Notes under the pieces: generated by a model
Database searches by the model: none
What the model was told of the DNA's origin: nothing
Seen by the model: the letters and a program-made list of their open reading frames with translations, nothing else
Part shown: positions 16,253-23,578 of the stretch, piece by piece
Layout of the letters: each line of letters begins with the position of its first letter
Numbering within the stretch: position 1 is the stretch's first letter
Source of the DNA: DATMNI01 sp035570275
GTDB taxonomy: Bacteria; Acidobacteriota; Terriglobia; Bryobacterales; Bryobacteraceae
Assembly: GCA_035570275.1 (NCBI GenBank)
Contig: DATMNI010000090.1
Location: forward strand, 1 to 28,483
Direction: 5' to 3'
DNA: 28,483 bases
Made by a program: the position numbers and the translations under genes

Positions 16253-17671
16253 TCACAAGGCCACCTCTCGAATTTGCAGAACCGGACCGCTGCCGGGACC
16301 TGCCACGAACTCAGCCGCCGGCCCAAAATGCCGGGCCCAGATAATGCAATCCCCATCCGTGAGGACCGGCCAATGCGCGCGCTCCCACACCGGGATGCGG
16401 GCCCGCTGAAAGAGCGTTTTGATCTTGGCCTCACCCGTGCTGCCCAAGGGCTGGTACTGGTCGCCCGCTTTCCAGTTCCGCAACTCCAGGCAGCCAGACA
16501 AGCGTCTCCAGTCGAGACAACCCAACTCACTATTATTATATACGGATTCCGGCGCTTCGAAAGTTTCCGCTTTTTCAATCAGTTCCAGGCAGATTGTGAA
16601 ATCCGTGCCGGGCACTTGCAGCGTACCCGGAACGGTGGCTGCCCAGCGGTAACCGGCCATGGCCGCAGGCGTGCCGTTCCGCCGCGAAACCCGCAACCAT
16701 TCGAACGAACGGCGGATCTCGAGTTCCGGAACCTGCACCCGGCCCGTTCCCGCGGGCCCGGCGGCCAGTTCCAAGACCTCCGCAACGTGCCGGAAATCGA
16801 TTCCCAGCAAGTCGGCCTTCACCACTTCCAGTGCCCGCCGAACCAGCCGCCGGGCCACCGCCAGGGGCAAGTCCGTCAACGTGTCCGCCCGTACCAGCAG
16901 GGCGCCGCACACTTCCTTGCTGTGGTGGGCCTTGCAGTGTTCGGCGGTGAAGTGCTCGGCCGCCAGCCGGTCCATCTCCGCCTTCCAATATGCCTCCTCG
17001 GCGAGCGCCCAATCCGCCGTGTGAGCCAGCGTTTGGCGAATCGCCGGGTTCCATTCCCGCGCCAATTGCGGCAGCAGCCGATGGCGAATGCGATTCCGCG
17101 CAAACGCCGGGTTGGCATTGCTGGAGTCTTCCCGCCATGGAATGGCGCGACCGCGAAGGAACTGCATCACCTCGCCGCGATCGATTTCGATCAGTGGCCG
17201 TACGATGCCTTCGTCGGTCACGGGTCGAATGGCGGACAACCCGGCCGTCCCAGACCCGCGCAGGAACCGGTACAGCACCGTCTCGGCCTGATCCGAGCGA
17301 GTGTGTCCTACCGCCACCCGCGTCACCTCACCTGCGGCCACCACATCCCGAAAAAAGGTCAGCCGCGCCAGTCGCGCCGCCTGTTCCAGATTATCCGGCG
17401 ACGCCCCCACATCGGCTTCCCGAAGCATGAACGCCAAGCCCAGATTCCGCGCCAGTTCCCGCACGAAAGCCGCATCCTCCCGTGATTCTTCGCCGCGCAG
17501 TTGGTGATTCAGGTGCAGCACGCTAAGTTGCAGATCCCACCGCGGCGCCAGTTCGACCAGCGTGTGAAGCAGACAGACCGAATCGGCCCCGCCCGAGACC
17601 GCGACCCCGACCTTCTGGCCAGGCTTGAACATCCGGTAACGCTCAATGGTCCGGGCGATGCGATGGAGCAA
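16253..17671 (-). CDS. tilS: tRNA(Ile)-lysidine synthetase
   Basis: About 472 residues. The PP-loop motif is VAVSGGADSVCLLH (26-31 for SGGADS), followed by LNHQLRGEES, VAVGHTRSDQAETVLYRFLRGSG and IRPLIEI-type segments, with C-terminal TilS substrate-binding and C domains (EWLRVSRR, LELRNWKAGDQYQPLG, KIKTLFQRARIP). It converts the anticodon wobble C34 of tRNA-Ile(CAU) to lysidine so that AUA is read as Ile. The start is uncertain. TTG at 17671 fits the family N-terminus (LLHRIARTIERYRMF) and has GAGG upstream. ATG at 17632 is shorter, and a TTG at 17755 would translate through a palindrome and a TACAAT box near 17690. Confidence 0.95.
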   Translation of the reverse strand: MLHRIARTIERYRMFKPGQKVGVAVSGGADSVCLLHTLVELAPRWDLQLSVLHLNHQLRGEESREDAAFVRELARNLGLAFMLREADVGASPDNLEQAARLARLTFFRDVVAAGEVTRVAVGHTRSDQAETVLYRFLRGSGTAGLSAIRPVTDEGIVRPLIEIDRGEVMQFLRGRAIPWREDSSNANPAFARNRIRHRLLPQLAREWNPAIRQTLAHTADWALAEEAYWKAEMDRLAAEHFTAEHCKAHHSKEVCGALLVRADTLTDLPLAVARRLVRRALEVVKADLLGIDFRHVAEVLELAAGPAGTGRVQVPELEIRRSFEWLRVSRRNGTPAAMAGYRWAATVPGTLQVPGTDFTICLELIEKAETFEAPESVYNNSELGCLDWRRLSGCLELRNWKAGDQYQPLGSTGEAKIKTLFQRARIPVWERAHWPVLTDGDCIIWARHFGPAAEFVAGPGSGPVLQIREVAL

Positions 17672-17707
17672 GCAGGGGGCCTCGTCCTTATTGTAGGCCA
17701 GCGGCAG

Positions 17708-17794
17708 TTTGGGCAAATTGCCCAAAACCGAGAATCGTATCTCATTTGTTAACAATAGGATAGAAGATGGGTTTGGGCGAATTGCCCAAAACCG
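17708..17794. promoter_or_regulatory. Pair of identical palindromes, operator-like
   Basis: TTTGGGC(A/G)AATTGCCCAAAA followed by CCG occurs at 17708-17730 and 17772-17794 with one difference in 23 bases, 64 bases apart centre to centre. Each core is a GGGC-N5-GCCC dyad. Between them lies a third palindrome, TTGTTAACAA. They sit immediately upstream of tilS, and a TACAAT box is 15 bases from a TTGCCC in the proximal copy. They could be operator sites or a mini repeat pair. Confidence 0.5.
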
Positions 17795-18041
17795 CCCTAA
17801 ACCGAGGTATGGGAAACAATTCGCCGGGAAACGGCCATCTCAGCTTCGGCATGTGAACGAAAGGCTTATTTGGATACTTGGCAGAGGCTTGGTGAAACGC
17901 CTTGGCACGCTCCTTGGCTTGTCCGACCGCGACAACCGGCTCCTGAAGAGCTGTAAGCGCTCTACTGAATTGCGCGATAGCCGCCTGTCCGAAATAGCGG
18001 CGGAGTGGCCGATAACCACCCCATGGCGGACCCCGCCGCAA
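17742..18041 (-). CDS. Unassigned 99-residue ORF, low confidence
   Basis: It starts at TTG and ends inside the palindrome region upstream of tilS. The middle (FSRALTALQEPVVAVGQAKERAKAFHQAS) has protein-like composition, while the ends are Arg/Pro-rich. No motif is recognised and no ribosome site is obvious. It may be a remnant of a larger gene. Otherwise the stretch 17795-18176 holds no coding region I can support. Confidence 0.2.
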   Translation of the reverse strand: MRRGPPWGGYRPLRRYFGQAAIAQFSRALTALQEPVVAVGQAKERAKAFHQASAKYPNKPFVHMPKLRWPFPGELFPIPRFRAVLGNSPKPIFYPIVNK

Positions 18042-18176
18042 TGCCGCCCTGCCAATGGCTCTCCGCCGAGTGCCAACAAGAATGGGCGTTAAGTGCGACT
18101 GCGCCGGAAAACAGTGACGCTGGTTGCCGCGTCACTCGGCTTTGCAGTCCCATGCCGGTGTGTTTGTGTTACTTCG

Positions 18177-18344
18177 TCAGTGCTGAATCTGTCCTGCCAG
18201 AGCCGTCACCAAAAGGGCGACAACTACCGCGGAGGAACAGATCGCCACCGCCACTAACACCGCGTTAAGAAACGGAGCCATGCGTCCGTTTCTCCGCGTG
18301 CCGAACAACTCCCGAAACAGTGTTTTCTTATAACTCGGCGCCAC
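18177..18344 (-). CDS. Small single-pass membrane protein, function unknown
   Basis: The protein has 55 residues from the GTG at 18344, which has a strong AAGGGGG five to six bases upstream. An ATG at 18281 would give only the last 34 residues. The N-terminal half is basic (SYKKTLFRELFGTRRNGR), and a single hydrophobic helix follows (FLNAVLVAVAICSSAVVVALLVTALAG). This predicts an N-in, C-out topology by the positive-inside rule. The basic half plus helix resembles many short inner-membrane or holin-like peptides, but no family is recognised. It is isolated between tilS and the permease operon. Confidence 0.45.
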   Translation of the reverse strand: MAPSYKKTLFRELFGTRRNGRMAPFLNAVLVAVAICSSAVVVALLVTALAGQIQH

Positions 18345-18663
18345 TGTATCCCCCTTGCAAGCTGAGTTGCCATATCCGAAGCGAGCGGGGCGATCCTTGC
18401 GCCATGCCCTGAATACCTGCTTGCGCGTATCTTCGGCCCACCACACATACTGTACTCAATCTTACTCCAACAACACGCCAGCGTTACCGCTAAATCGCAA
18501 AGATGTCCGAAAGATAGGCCGGGAAGCTCCACCGGCAACCCGTAGGCCTGCTCCGGGCATCACATCCAGTTATCTACTGGCACTGACTCTCAAACGCCCG
18601 CGACACTGCCGGGCCGGTACACCGCGCTCTTAGTCCGCGCTATCTTGCCTTTGTTGCTTTGTC
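18345..18663. other. Intergenic stretch with nothing supported
   Basis: About 320 bases between the small membrane protein and the permease operon. Only short overlapping frames with biased composition are present. No repeat, tRNA or convincing terminator was seen. Confidence 0.5.
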
Positions 18664-19923
18664 TTACTCGTACCGCAGCGCCGCAATCGGGTCGAGCCGC
18701 GACGCCTTCATCGCGGGCCACAGGCCGAAAAAGAGGCCCACGCTGGTCGCCACCGTGAACCCGGCGGCCACCGACCACAGCGGCACCGTGGAAGGCAGGC
18801 TGGGGACAAACGTGCGGATCGCCAGGCTGAACAGCCAGCCAAACATTATGCCGATCACGCCCCCGCCCGCGGTCAGCGTCATGGCCTCCAGCAGGAACTG
18901 CCAGATGATGTCGCCCCGCCGCGCGCCCACGGCCTTGCGTACGCCGATCTCACGCGTCCGTTCCGTCACCGACATCAGCATGATGTTCATCACGCCAATG
19001 CCGCCCACCAGCAAGCCGATGGAGGAGATCACCACCATGACCAGAGCCACGCCGCCGATCACCTGCCGGAACTGGCCGATCAGCGCCTCGGCGCTGGAGA
19101 TCCCGAAATTGTCCGGATCCGCGGGTTTCACGTGCCGGCGGCGCCGCAGCAACTCGGTCACTTCGTCCTTCGCCTCATCCATTCGGCCGGGTTCCGCCAG
19201 CACGCAGATGAAGTGGTCCTTGGCTTCCGGGTAAGTCTTCTTGAAGGTGTTATATGGCGCCAGAATGGCTTTGTCGTTCTGGTCGTCACCCAGGAACGAT
19301 TTGAACTTGGTGAGCGTGCCAATGACCTCCAGGTTGTGACCGTCCACCAGAATGGTTTTGCCGATCGGGTCCTGGTGCGTGAAAAACCGCTCGCGCACGC
19401 CGTTGCCGATCACCGCCACGTCGCGCCGGTGCAAGTCCTCGGTCTCGGTAAAGAAGCGGCCCTCGCCCAGCGTTGCATTGATGAGCCGCAAGTGGTCCGC
19501 AGTCACCCCTGCGAACAGCGCGTCCACCATGTCCAGACCCTTGTACCGCGCGGTCACCGGCGGCAGGCCGAAGTCCCCCATTTCGCGGAACAATTCCACC
19601 GAGACCGTGGTGGCGGAGCGGACCTGTTCCTTGATGGCCATAGCGTCGTCGTAGCTCAGCGGCTTGCGCAACCGTTCGTCGCGCGTCAACTCGTGCGGCG
19701 CGCCCATCTGCAGCTTGTAAACCCACAGCGTGCGGGTACCGAACTGCTCCGCCACGTCCACCAGTTGCTTGTCCAACCCGGCAAAGATGGACGTGACCAG
19801 GATCACCGTGCTGGTGCCGATGAGCACCCCGAGCACCGTCAGGAACGACCGGAATTTGTGGGTCCGCAGTGTGTCCAGCGCCAGCAGCAGACTCTCGCGA
19901 ACATGGTGTGGGTGGGCCGGCAC
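18664..19923 (-). CDS. MacB/FtsX-type ABC transporter permease (second of a pair)
   Basis: The protein has 419 residues. The start is the GTG at 19923, two bases after the upstream permease stop, with GGAG eight bases before it, so the pair is coupled. The N-terminal cytoplasmic ESLLLALDTLRTHKFRS segment is followed by a first helix (about 27-48), then a MacB periplasmic core domain (about 50-270). The FtsX domain has three helices, VVISSIGLLVGGIGVMNIMLMSVTERTREIGVRKAVGARRGDI being its signature. Family knowledge: such permeases act mechanically on periplasmic substrates (drug or peptide export, lipoprotein handling) with an ATPase partner. No ATPase gene is in the window, so the partner is encoded elsewhere or upstream units were lost. 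Confidence 0.9.
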   Translation of the reverse strand: MPAHPHHVRESLLLALDTLRTHKFRSFLTVLGVLIGTSTVILVTSIFAGLDKQLVDVAEQFGTRTLWVYKLQMGAPHELTRDERLRKPLSYDDAMAIKEQVRSATTVSVELFREMGDFGLPPVTARYKGLDMVDALFAGVTADHLRLINATLGEGRFFTETEDLHRRDVAVIGNGVRERFFTHQDPIGKTILVDGHNLEVIGTLTKFKSFLGDDQNDKAILAPYNTFKKTYPEAKDHFICVLAEPGRMDEAKDEVTELLRRRRHVKPADPDNFGISSAEALIGQFRQVIGGVALVMVVISSIGLLVGGIGVMNIMLMSVTERTREIGVRKAVGARRGDIIWQFLLEAMTLTAGGGVIGIMFGWLFSLAIRTFVPSLPSTVPLWSVAAGFTVATSVGLFFGLWPAMKASRLDPIAALRYE

Positions 19924-19925
19924 TC

Positions 19926-21194
19926 TCAGTTCTCCATTCGTAACGCCTCAATCGGATCGAGGCCAGCCGCTTTGCGGGCCGGATAGATACCAAAAAAGAG
20001 GCCCACGGACGTGGAAAGCGTCAGGCCGACGATCACCGCGTTCAACGGCAGGGTGGCCGTGAAGACCATGTTCACCAACTCCGCCACCAGCGCCGCCAGC
20101 GCCACGCCCGCCACGCCGCCCATGCCCGCCATCACTCCCGACTCGATCACGAACTGCCACAGGATATCGCGCCGGCGCGCTCCCAGCGACTTGCGGATGC
20201 CGATTTCGTGCGTGCGCTCGGTAACGTTGGCCAGCATGATGTTCATGATCACGATCCCGCCTACCACCATGAAGACCGCCACCAGCCCAATGGTCACGGC
20301 GAAAATCGTACCCGTCAAGTCCTTCCAGGCGCTCATCAACGTATCTGACGCGTTGATGCCGAAAGTGTCCACCTCGCCATAAGGAACGTGTCGGCGCATG
20401 CGGATCAAAGCCCGCACCTCGTCCTGCAACTCCACCATATGCTGGCCGTCCGGCGCCTTGATGAAAACCAGCAGCTCCGGACGTCCCATCCAGATGCTGC
20501 GAAAAGTGGTCAGGGGCACGATGGCGAAATTGTCCTGGCTCTGTCCGAAAGTGCTGCCTTGCCTTTCCGTGACGCCGATCACCCGGAAGGGAAGCCCGGC
20601 CAGCAGCACCTCCTTGTCTAAAGGATCGACGCTGGGAAACAGCTTGTCCACCAGATCCCGGCCGATCACGCAGACGCGGGCATTGTGTTGGTAGTCGGCG
20701 TCATTAATATACCGCCCGTATTGCACTTTTTCGCGGCCGATATCGGCAAAGCTGGGCGTCATCGCCTTTAATTCGATCTCGTCGATCAGGTGACCTTTGT
20801 ACCGCGCCGGCGGATTGGGTTGGAGCTGGGCCATAGCCCCGATCTGCTGGTAGCCGAGGAGGTTGTCGCGCAGGTACTCGTATTCCTCCACGCGGATGGG
20901 CTTGTTGCGGCGCCGCGCGTTGAGGAACGAGTCGAAGCCTTGCGCCCACTGGAACTGGTGCAGCACGAAGGTATTGGTGCCCAGGTTGGCAATGTGGTCG
21001 GCTATGTATAGGTTCATGCCGTTCACTACCGACATGACCACGATCAGCGTGCTGGTGGCAATCACCACGCCGAGCAAGGTGAGGAAGGAGCGCAGCTTGT
21101 GGCTGCGCAGAGCCTCCAGCGCGATCCAAAATGCCTCACGAGCGGTCACCCATACGCTGACACCTTGGCCTTGCTTGCGCACTCGTTTCCCCAC
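19926..21194 (-). CDS. MacB/FtsX-type ABC transporter permease (first of a pair)
   Basis: The protein has 422 residues from the GTG at 21194; GTG codons at 21182 and 21149 are alternatives, since no strong ribosome site distinguishes them. It has the same architecture as its neighbour. After AREAFWIALEALRSHKLRSFLTLLGVVIATSTLIVVMSVVNGM comes a periplasmic MacB core (about 60-280). The FtsX domain has VMNIMLANVTERTHEIGIRKSLGARRRDILWQF. The two copies are clearly paralogous but diverged, consistent with a heterodimeric transporter. The operon begins just after the palindromic element at 21255-21400. Confidence 0.9.
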   Translation of the reverse strand: MGKRVRKQGQGVSVWVTAREAFWIALEALRSHKLRSFLTLLGVVIATSTLIVVMSVVNGMNLYIADHIANLGTNTFVLHQFQWAQGFDSFLNARRRNKPIRVEEYEYLRDNLLGYQQIGAMAQLQPNPPARYKGHLIDEIELKAMTPSFADIGREKVQYGRYINDADYQHNARVCVIGRDLVDKLFPSVDPLDKEVLLAGLPFRVIGVTERQGSTFGQSQDNFAIVPLTTFRSIWMGRPELLVFIKAPDGQHMVELQDEVRALIRMRRHVPYGEVDTFGINASDTLMSAWKDLTGTIFAVTIGLVAVFMVVGGIVIMNIMLANVTERTHEIGIRKSLGARRRDILWQFVIESGVMAGMGGVAGVALAALVAELVNMVFTATLPLNAVIVGLTLSTSVGLFFGIYPARKAAGLDPIEALRMEN

Positions 21195-21254
21195 TGGAGC
21201 TTGAGTTTGAAGTTAACATTCATTGAGGCGCCGCCGCAACCGGAACCTGGGTGC

Positions 21255-21400
21255 CTGTGGGGCAGGTTGTTAACCTGCGGCGGATTGTTAATCCCGCCAG
21301 CGCGATGCGGCAGCGAGCGTGCCAGCCCGGTTTGAGGAGTTGCCCGCAGGCGCGACAGGCGGATTGCCAATCCGCCGCAGGTTAACAACCTGCCCCACAG
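21255..21400. repeat. Compound palindromic element (BIME/MITE-like)
   Basis: The arms 21255-21298 and 21358-21400 are inverted copies, identical for their outer 33 bases. Each arm holds two small hairpins: GCAGGTT-gtt-AACCTGC and GGCGGATT-gcc-AATCCGCC (one arm has a gtt loop and an extra C). The centre of about 59 bases is not repetitive. It lies between the permease operon start and the SDR pseudogene end. It probably belongs to a dispersed family mobilised in trans. Confidence 0.8.
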
Positions 21401-21406
21401 ACTCGC

Positions 21407-22390
21407 TTAATTTAATACACTCTGGCGGCTCTGGCGCCACCGCTCCACCAGATCGCGCGCGGCAGCCGGCCATTCCGGAAAGTGAAACTGGAATCCGGCG
21501 GCCAGCAGCCGGCCCGGCACCACCCGGCGGCTCTTCAGGACGAGTTCGGACTCGGTCCGCATCAGCCAGGTGCCAATCTCAATCATCCACCGCGAAGGGG
21601 GCAAGCCCACGTGGATGCCCCAGGCGTCGCGCAGCGCCCGCATGAAATCGCCATTGGGAAGCGGGTTGGGAGAGGCGAGATTGACCGTGCCGGTAAACTC
21701 TTCGCGCGCGATCAGCAGATCGATTGCGCTTACGAAGTCGGCTTCATGAATCCAGGAAACAAACTGGGTGCCCGGCCCTTGCCTGCCGCCAAGTCCGCGG
21801 CGAACCAGAGCCAGGAGCACATCGAAAACGCCGCCCGAATCCGGGCTGAAGGTCATGGCGCTGCGTATCGCAACCTGGCGCGTCCGCGGCGTGGGAGTAC
21901 GGAAGAAAGCTTCCTCCCATCCTTTGGCAACGTCAATCGAAAAGTTCCAGGTGTCGGGAGCGCCGGGCTCGCTGCCGCCCAATTCGCCATGAATCTCATC
22001 CATGGCACGATCCAGCGCGTGCCGGTAGATGGTGGCGGTGCTGGCGTTCACCCAGAGCTGCGGAGCATGGTTGAGGGATGCCATCACGTCATTCAATAAG
22101 CGGGTACTTCGAATGCGCGAATCTTAGATAGAGCGCCGGTTGGCCGCTGTGTAGCGGCAATTGACGCTGCGCCCGGCAAGGTTGATACACACATCGCTCT
22201 GCTCCAGATCGGCAATCCAGCCGCCGGGCGTGAGCCCGTCCCAGGCAACCACGCGCCATGGGGTCACTGGAGCATGGGTGACTGGCCGCGGGCCGCGGCT
22301 AAACACCGTTACCGCGTGACCTTGGGCGTGGAAATGGCGTGCCAGGATTTGGCCCACCTGGCCGCTGCCACCGGGGATCACGATCTTCAT
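21407..22390 (-). pseudogene. TIGR01777-type SDR (NAD-dependent epimerase-like), interrupted by an in-frame TAA
   Basis: The ATG at 22390 overlaps the SRPBCC gene stop (ATGA). MKIVIPGGSGQVGQILARHF carries the Rossmann GxxGxxG, and CINLAGRSVNCRYTAANRRSI is the family NLAG...RY motif. TAA then occurs at codon 89 (22126-22124). The same frame continues with DSRIRSTRLLNDVMASL, WVNASTATIYRH (catalytic Tyr region) and a DUF1731-like C-terminus (RWMIEIGTWLMRTESELVLKSRRVVPGRLLAAGFQF), ending at 21407. Without the stop it would be a normal-length 326-residue protein. The conserved reading frame on both sides says the lesion is recent, a sequence error, or (less likely) read through. A distal product could restart at TTG 22096. 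Confidence 0.85.
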
Positions 22391-22869
22391 GGCAGATACC
22401 TCTGCCACTCCGAAGATTCGGCGATCTGCTTAATGACGGTATTCCGCTCCCGAAGCAGCGCCTGCATGTAACGGCGCAGGAAAGCGATCTCCGCCAGACG
22501 TCCCAGAACCGGCAGCGGGGCGGCAAAACAGAAGACGTCTTGCATTTCTGTTTCATCCTGGGACAACCATCGAAAAAAGTGATCGTGCCTAATGGACCGG
22601 AAGGCGCCCTGAATCATCGTGTCCTGAAAGAACTCCGGCCGGCGAAGGGCCGTGATTTCGCTGGTGAGGTTCTGCCGTACGCCAAAGTGCCTGGCACGCC
22701 AGGTAACCCGCTGTCCCATGCCGGCCAGCCCCGATGTGACACCGCCCATAGCCATGGCCGCTTCTCCCCAATGGACGTTGCCGGCCAGATGCACTTCCAC
22801 ACTGCGCGCCAGATCGAAGCATCGTTCGATGGGCGCCCGTATCACCGTAAGATCTTGCAGTCTCACCAC
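22387..22869 (-). CDS. SRPBCC-fold (polyketide cyclase/dehydrase-like) protein
   Basis: About 160 residues from the GTG at 22869, which has GGGAG seven bases upstream; a TTG-type start at 22932 would add 21 unconserved residues. VRLQDLTVIRAPIERCFDLARSVEVHL is the typical first strand and helix of the START/Bet v 1-like SRPBCC fold. WRARHFGVRQNLTSEITALRRPEFFQDTMIQGAFRSIRHDHFF forms the sheet, with a C-terminal helix (LRRYMQALLRERNTVIKQIAE). It binds hydrophobic ligands by family analogy. It overlaps the SDR gene by four bases; in other bacteria the same two domains are fused, supporting a joint role. With the SDR broken, this gene may be an orphan. Confidence 0.85.
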   Translation of the reverse strand: MVRLQDLTVIRAPIERCFDLARSVEVHLAGNVHWGEAAMAMGGVTSGLAGMGQRVTWRARHFGVRQNLTSEITALRRPEFFQDTMIQGAFRSIRHDHFFRWLSQDETEMQDVFCFAAPLPVLGRLAEIAFLRRYMQALLRERNTVIKQIAESSEWQRYLP

Positions 22870-22945
22870 GAATGCACTCCCGTATTTGAACGTGTTCAAG
22901 ATCAGTATGAGCTGGATCGGGTTTCCTGTCAACCCGTCAAAGTGG

Positions 22946-22973
22946 GACAGACGATCGGTGTTTGTCGTCTGTC
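22946..22973 (+). repeat. REP hairpin 1, at the RAYT 3' end
   Basis: GACAGACGA and TCGTCTGTC form a nine-base perfect stem with a ten-base loop, preceded by GTGG. A partial second copy (GTGTTTGTCGTCTGTCA) follows at 22981-22997. The transposase stop codon lies within the unit. Confidence 0.75.
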
Positions 22974-23505
22974 ATCCGCGGTGTTTGTCGTCTGTCACCC
23001 GGCCCGCGCTGGACCATCGCCATCGCTCTTTAGCCTCGACCAAGCCGGCCTTTACCGGGTTGTTCTCCACGTATTCGATCAAATACTCAAGTTCCTCCGC
23101 AGACCGTACCCAATGGTCGAAGGACTCGTTTTGCCAGAAAGGCGTTCCGGTGCGGCCCAGAATCTGATTGGCCACGCGGCTGGTTCTCCCTTTGAGCCAT
23201 CGCATGATCGTGGGCATGGCGGTATGCGGCTGGAAGATCGCGTGGACATGATTGGGCATGACCACCCAGGCGTGGAGTTGGTAGAACCGGCGAACCGTCT
23301 CACCATACAGGAGAGCGTTCACAACTACACTGGCGACTCGTGGATCCTGTAACCAGGCCGGACCGCAGCGCACGGCGTCGTGCCGCTCGTCCTGCTGCAG
23401 GAAGACAGGTAGGACAGACGATCGGTTTGTGTCGTCTGTCAAGTTCGGCAGCGACCCGGCTAATCGCCACGTCACGAAAAAACAGCAATCTCGTCCGGAA
23501 CCCAA
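22972..23505 (-). CDS. REP-associated tyrosine transposase (RAYT, Y1 HUH family), N-terminus frameshifted
   Basis: 177 residues from the TTG at 23505. FFVTWRLAGSLP opens the domain, LHAWVVMPNHVHAIF has the HUH metal-binding His86/His88, WLKGRTSRVANQIL follows, and YLIEYVENNPVKAGLV holds the catalytic Tyr145. Upstream, another frame encodes the missing family N-terminus (TRRHLPHWVPDEIAVF). One extra A in the A-run at 23477-23482 would join the two, so the true start lies nearer 23550. Residues about 21-35 (NLTDDTNRSSVLPVF) are translated from a REP hairpin inserted in frame. Family knowledge: RAYTs are single-copy domesticated transposases that nick REP DNA. The gene sits between oppositely oriented REPs. 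Confidence 0.88.
   Translation of the reverse strand: MGSGRDCCFFVTWRLAGSLPNLTDDTNRSSVLPVFLQQDERHDAVRCGPAWLQDPRVASVVVNALLYGETVRRFYQLHAWVVMPNHVHAIFQPHTAMPTIMRWLKGRTSRVANQILGRTGTPFWQNESFDHWVRSAEELEYLIEYVENNPVKAGLVEAKERWRWSSAGRVTDDKHRG
23413..23440 (+). repeat. REP hairpin 2, inside the RAYT coding sequence
   Basis: It has the same nine-base stem (GACAGACGA/TCGTCTGTC) and ten-base loop, with GTAG (23409-23412) immediately 5' of the stem, as in classical REPs. It reads opposite to the gene and is translated in frame. Confidence 0.8.
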
Positions 23506-23540
23506 TGCGGGAGATGTCTGCGGGTGAAGGCCGTAAGAAT

Positions 23541-23568
23541 GACAGACGACAAAAGACGATCGTCTGTC
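23541..23568 (-). repeat. REP hairpin 3, upstream of the RAYT
   Basis: The same 28-base hairpin on the minus strand, with GTAG directly 5' (23572-23569). It faces hairpins 1 and 2, so the RAYT gene lies between inverted REPs. Confidence 0.8.
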
Positions 23569-23578
23569 CTACCTACCG

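Noticed and set aside
17962..18153. Frame with HWQGGIAAGSAMGW resembling the end of PAP2 phosphatases
   Set aside because: The required SGH motif and the rest of the domain are missing in all nearby frames.
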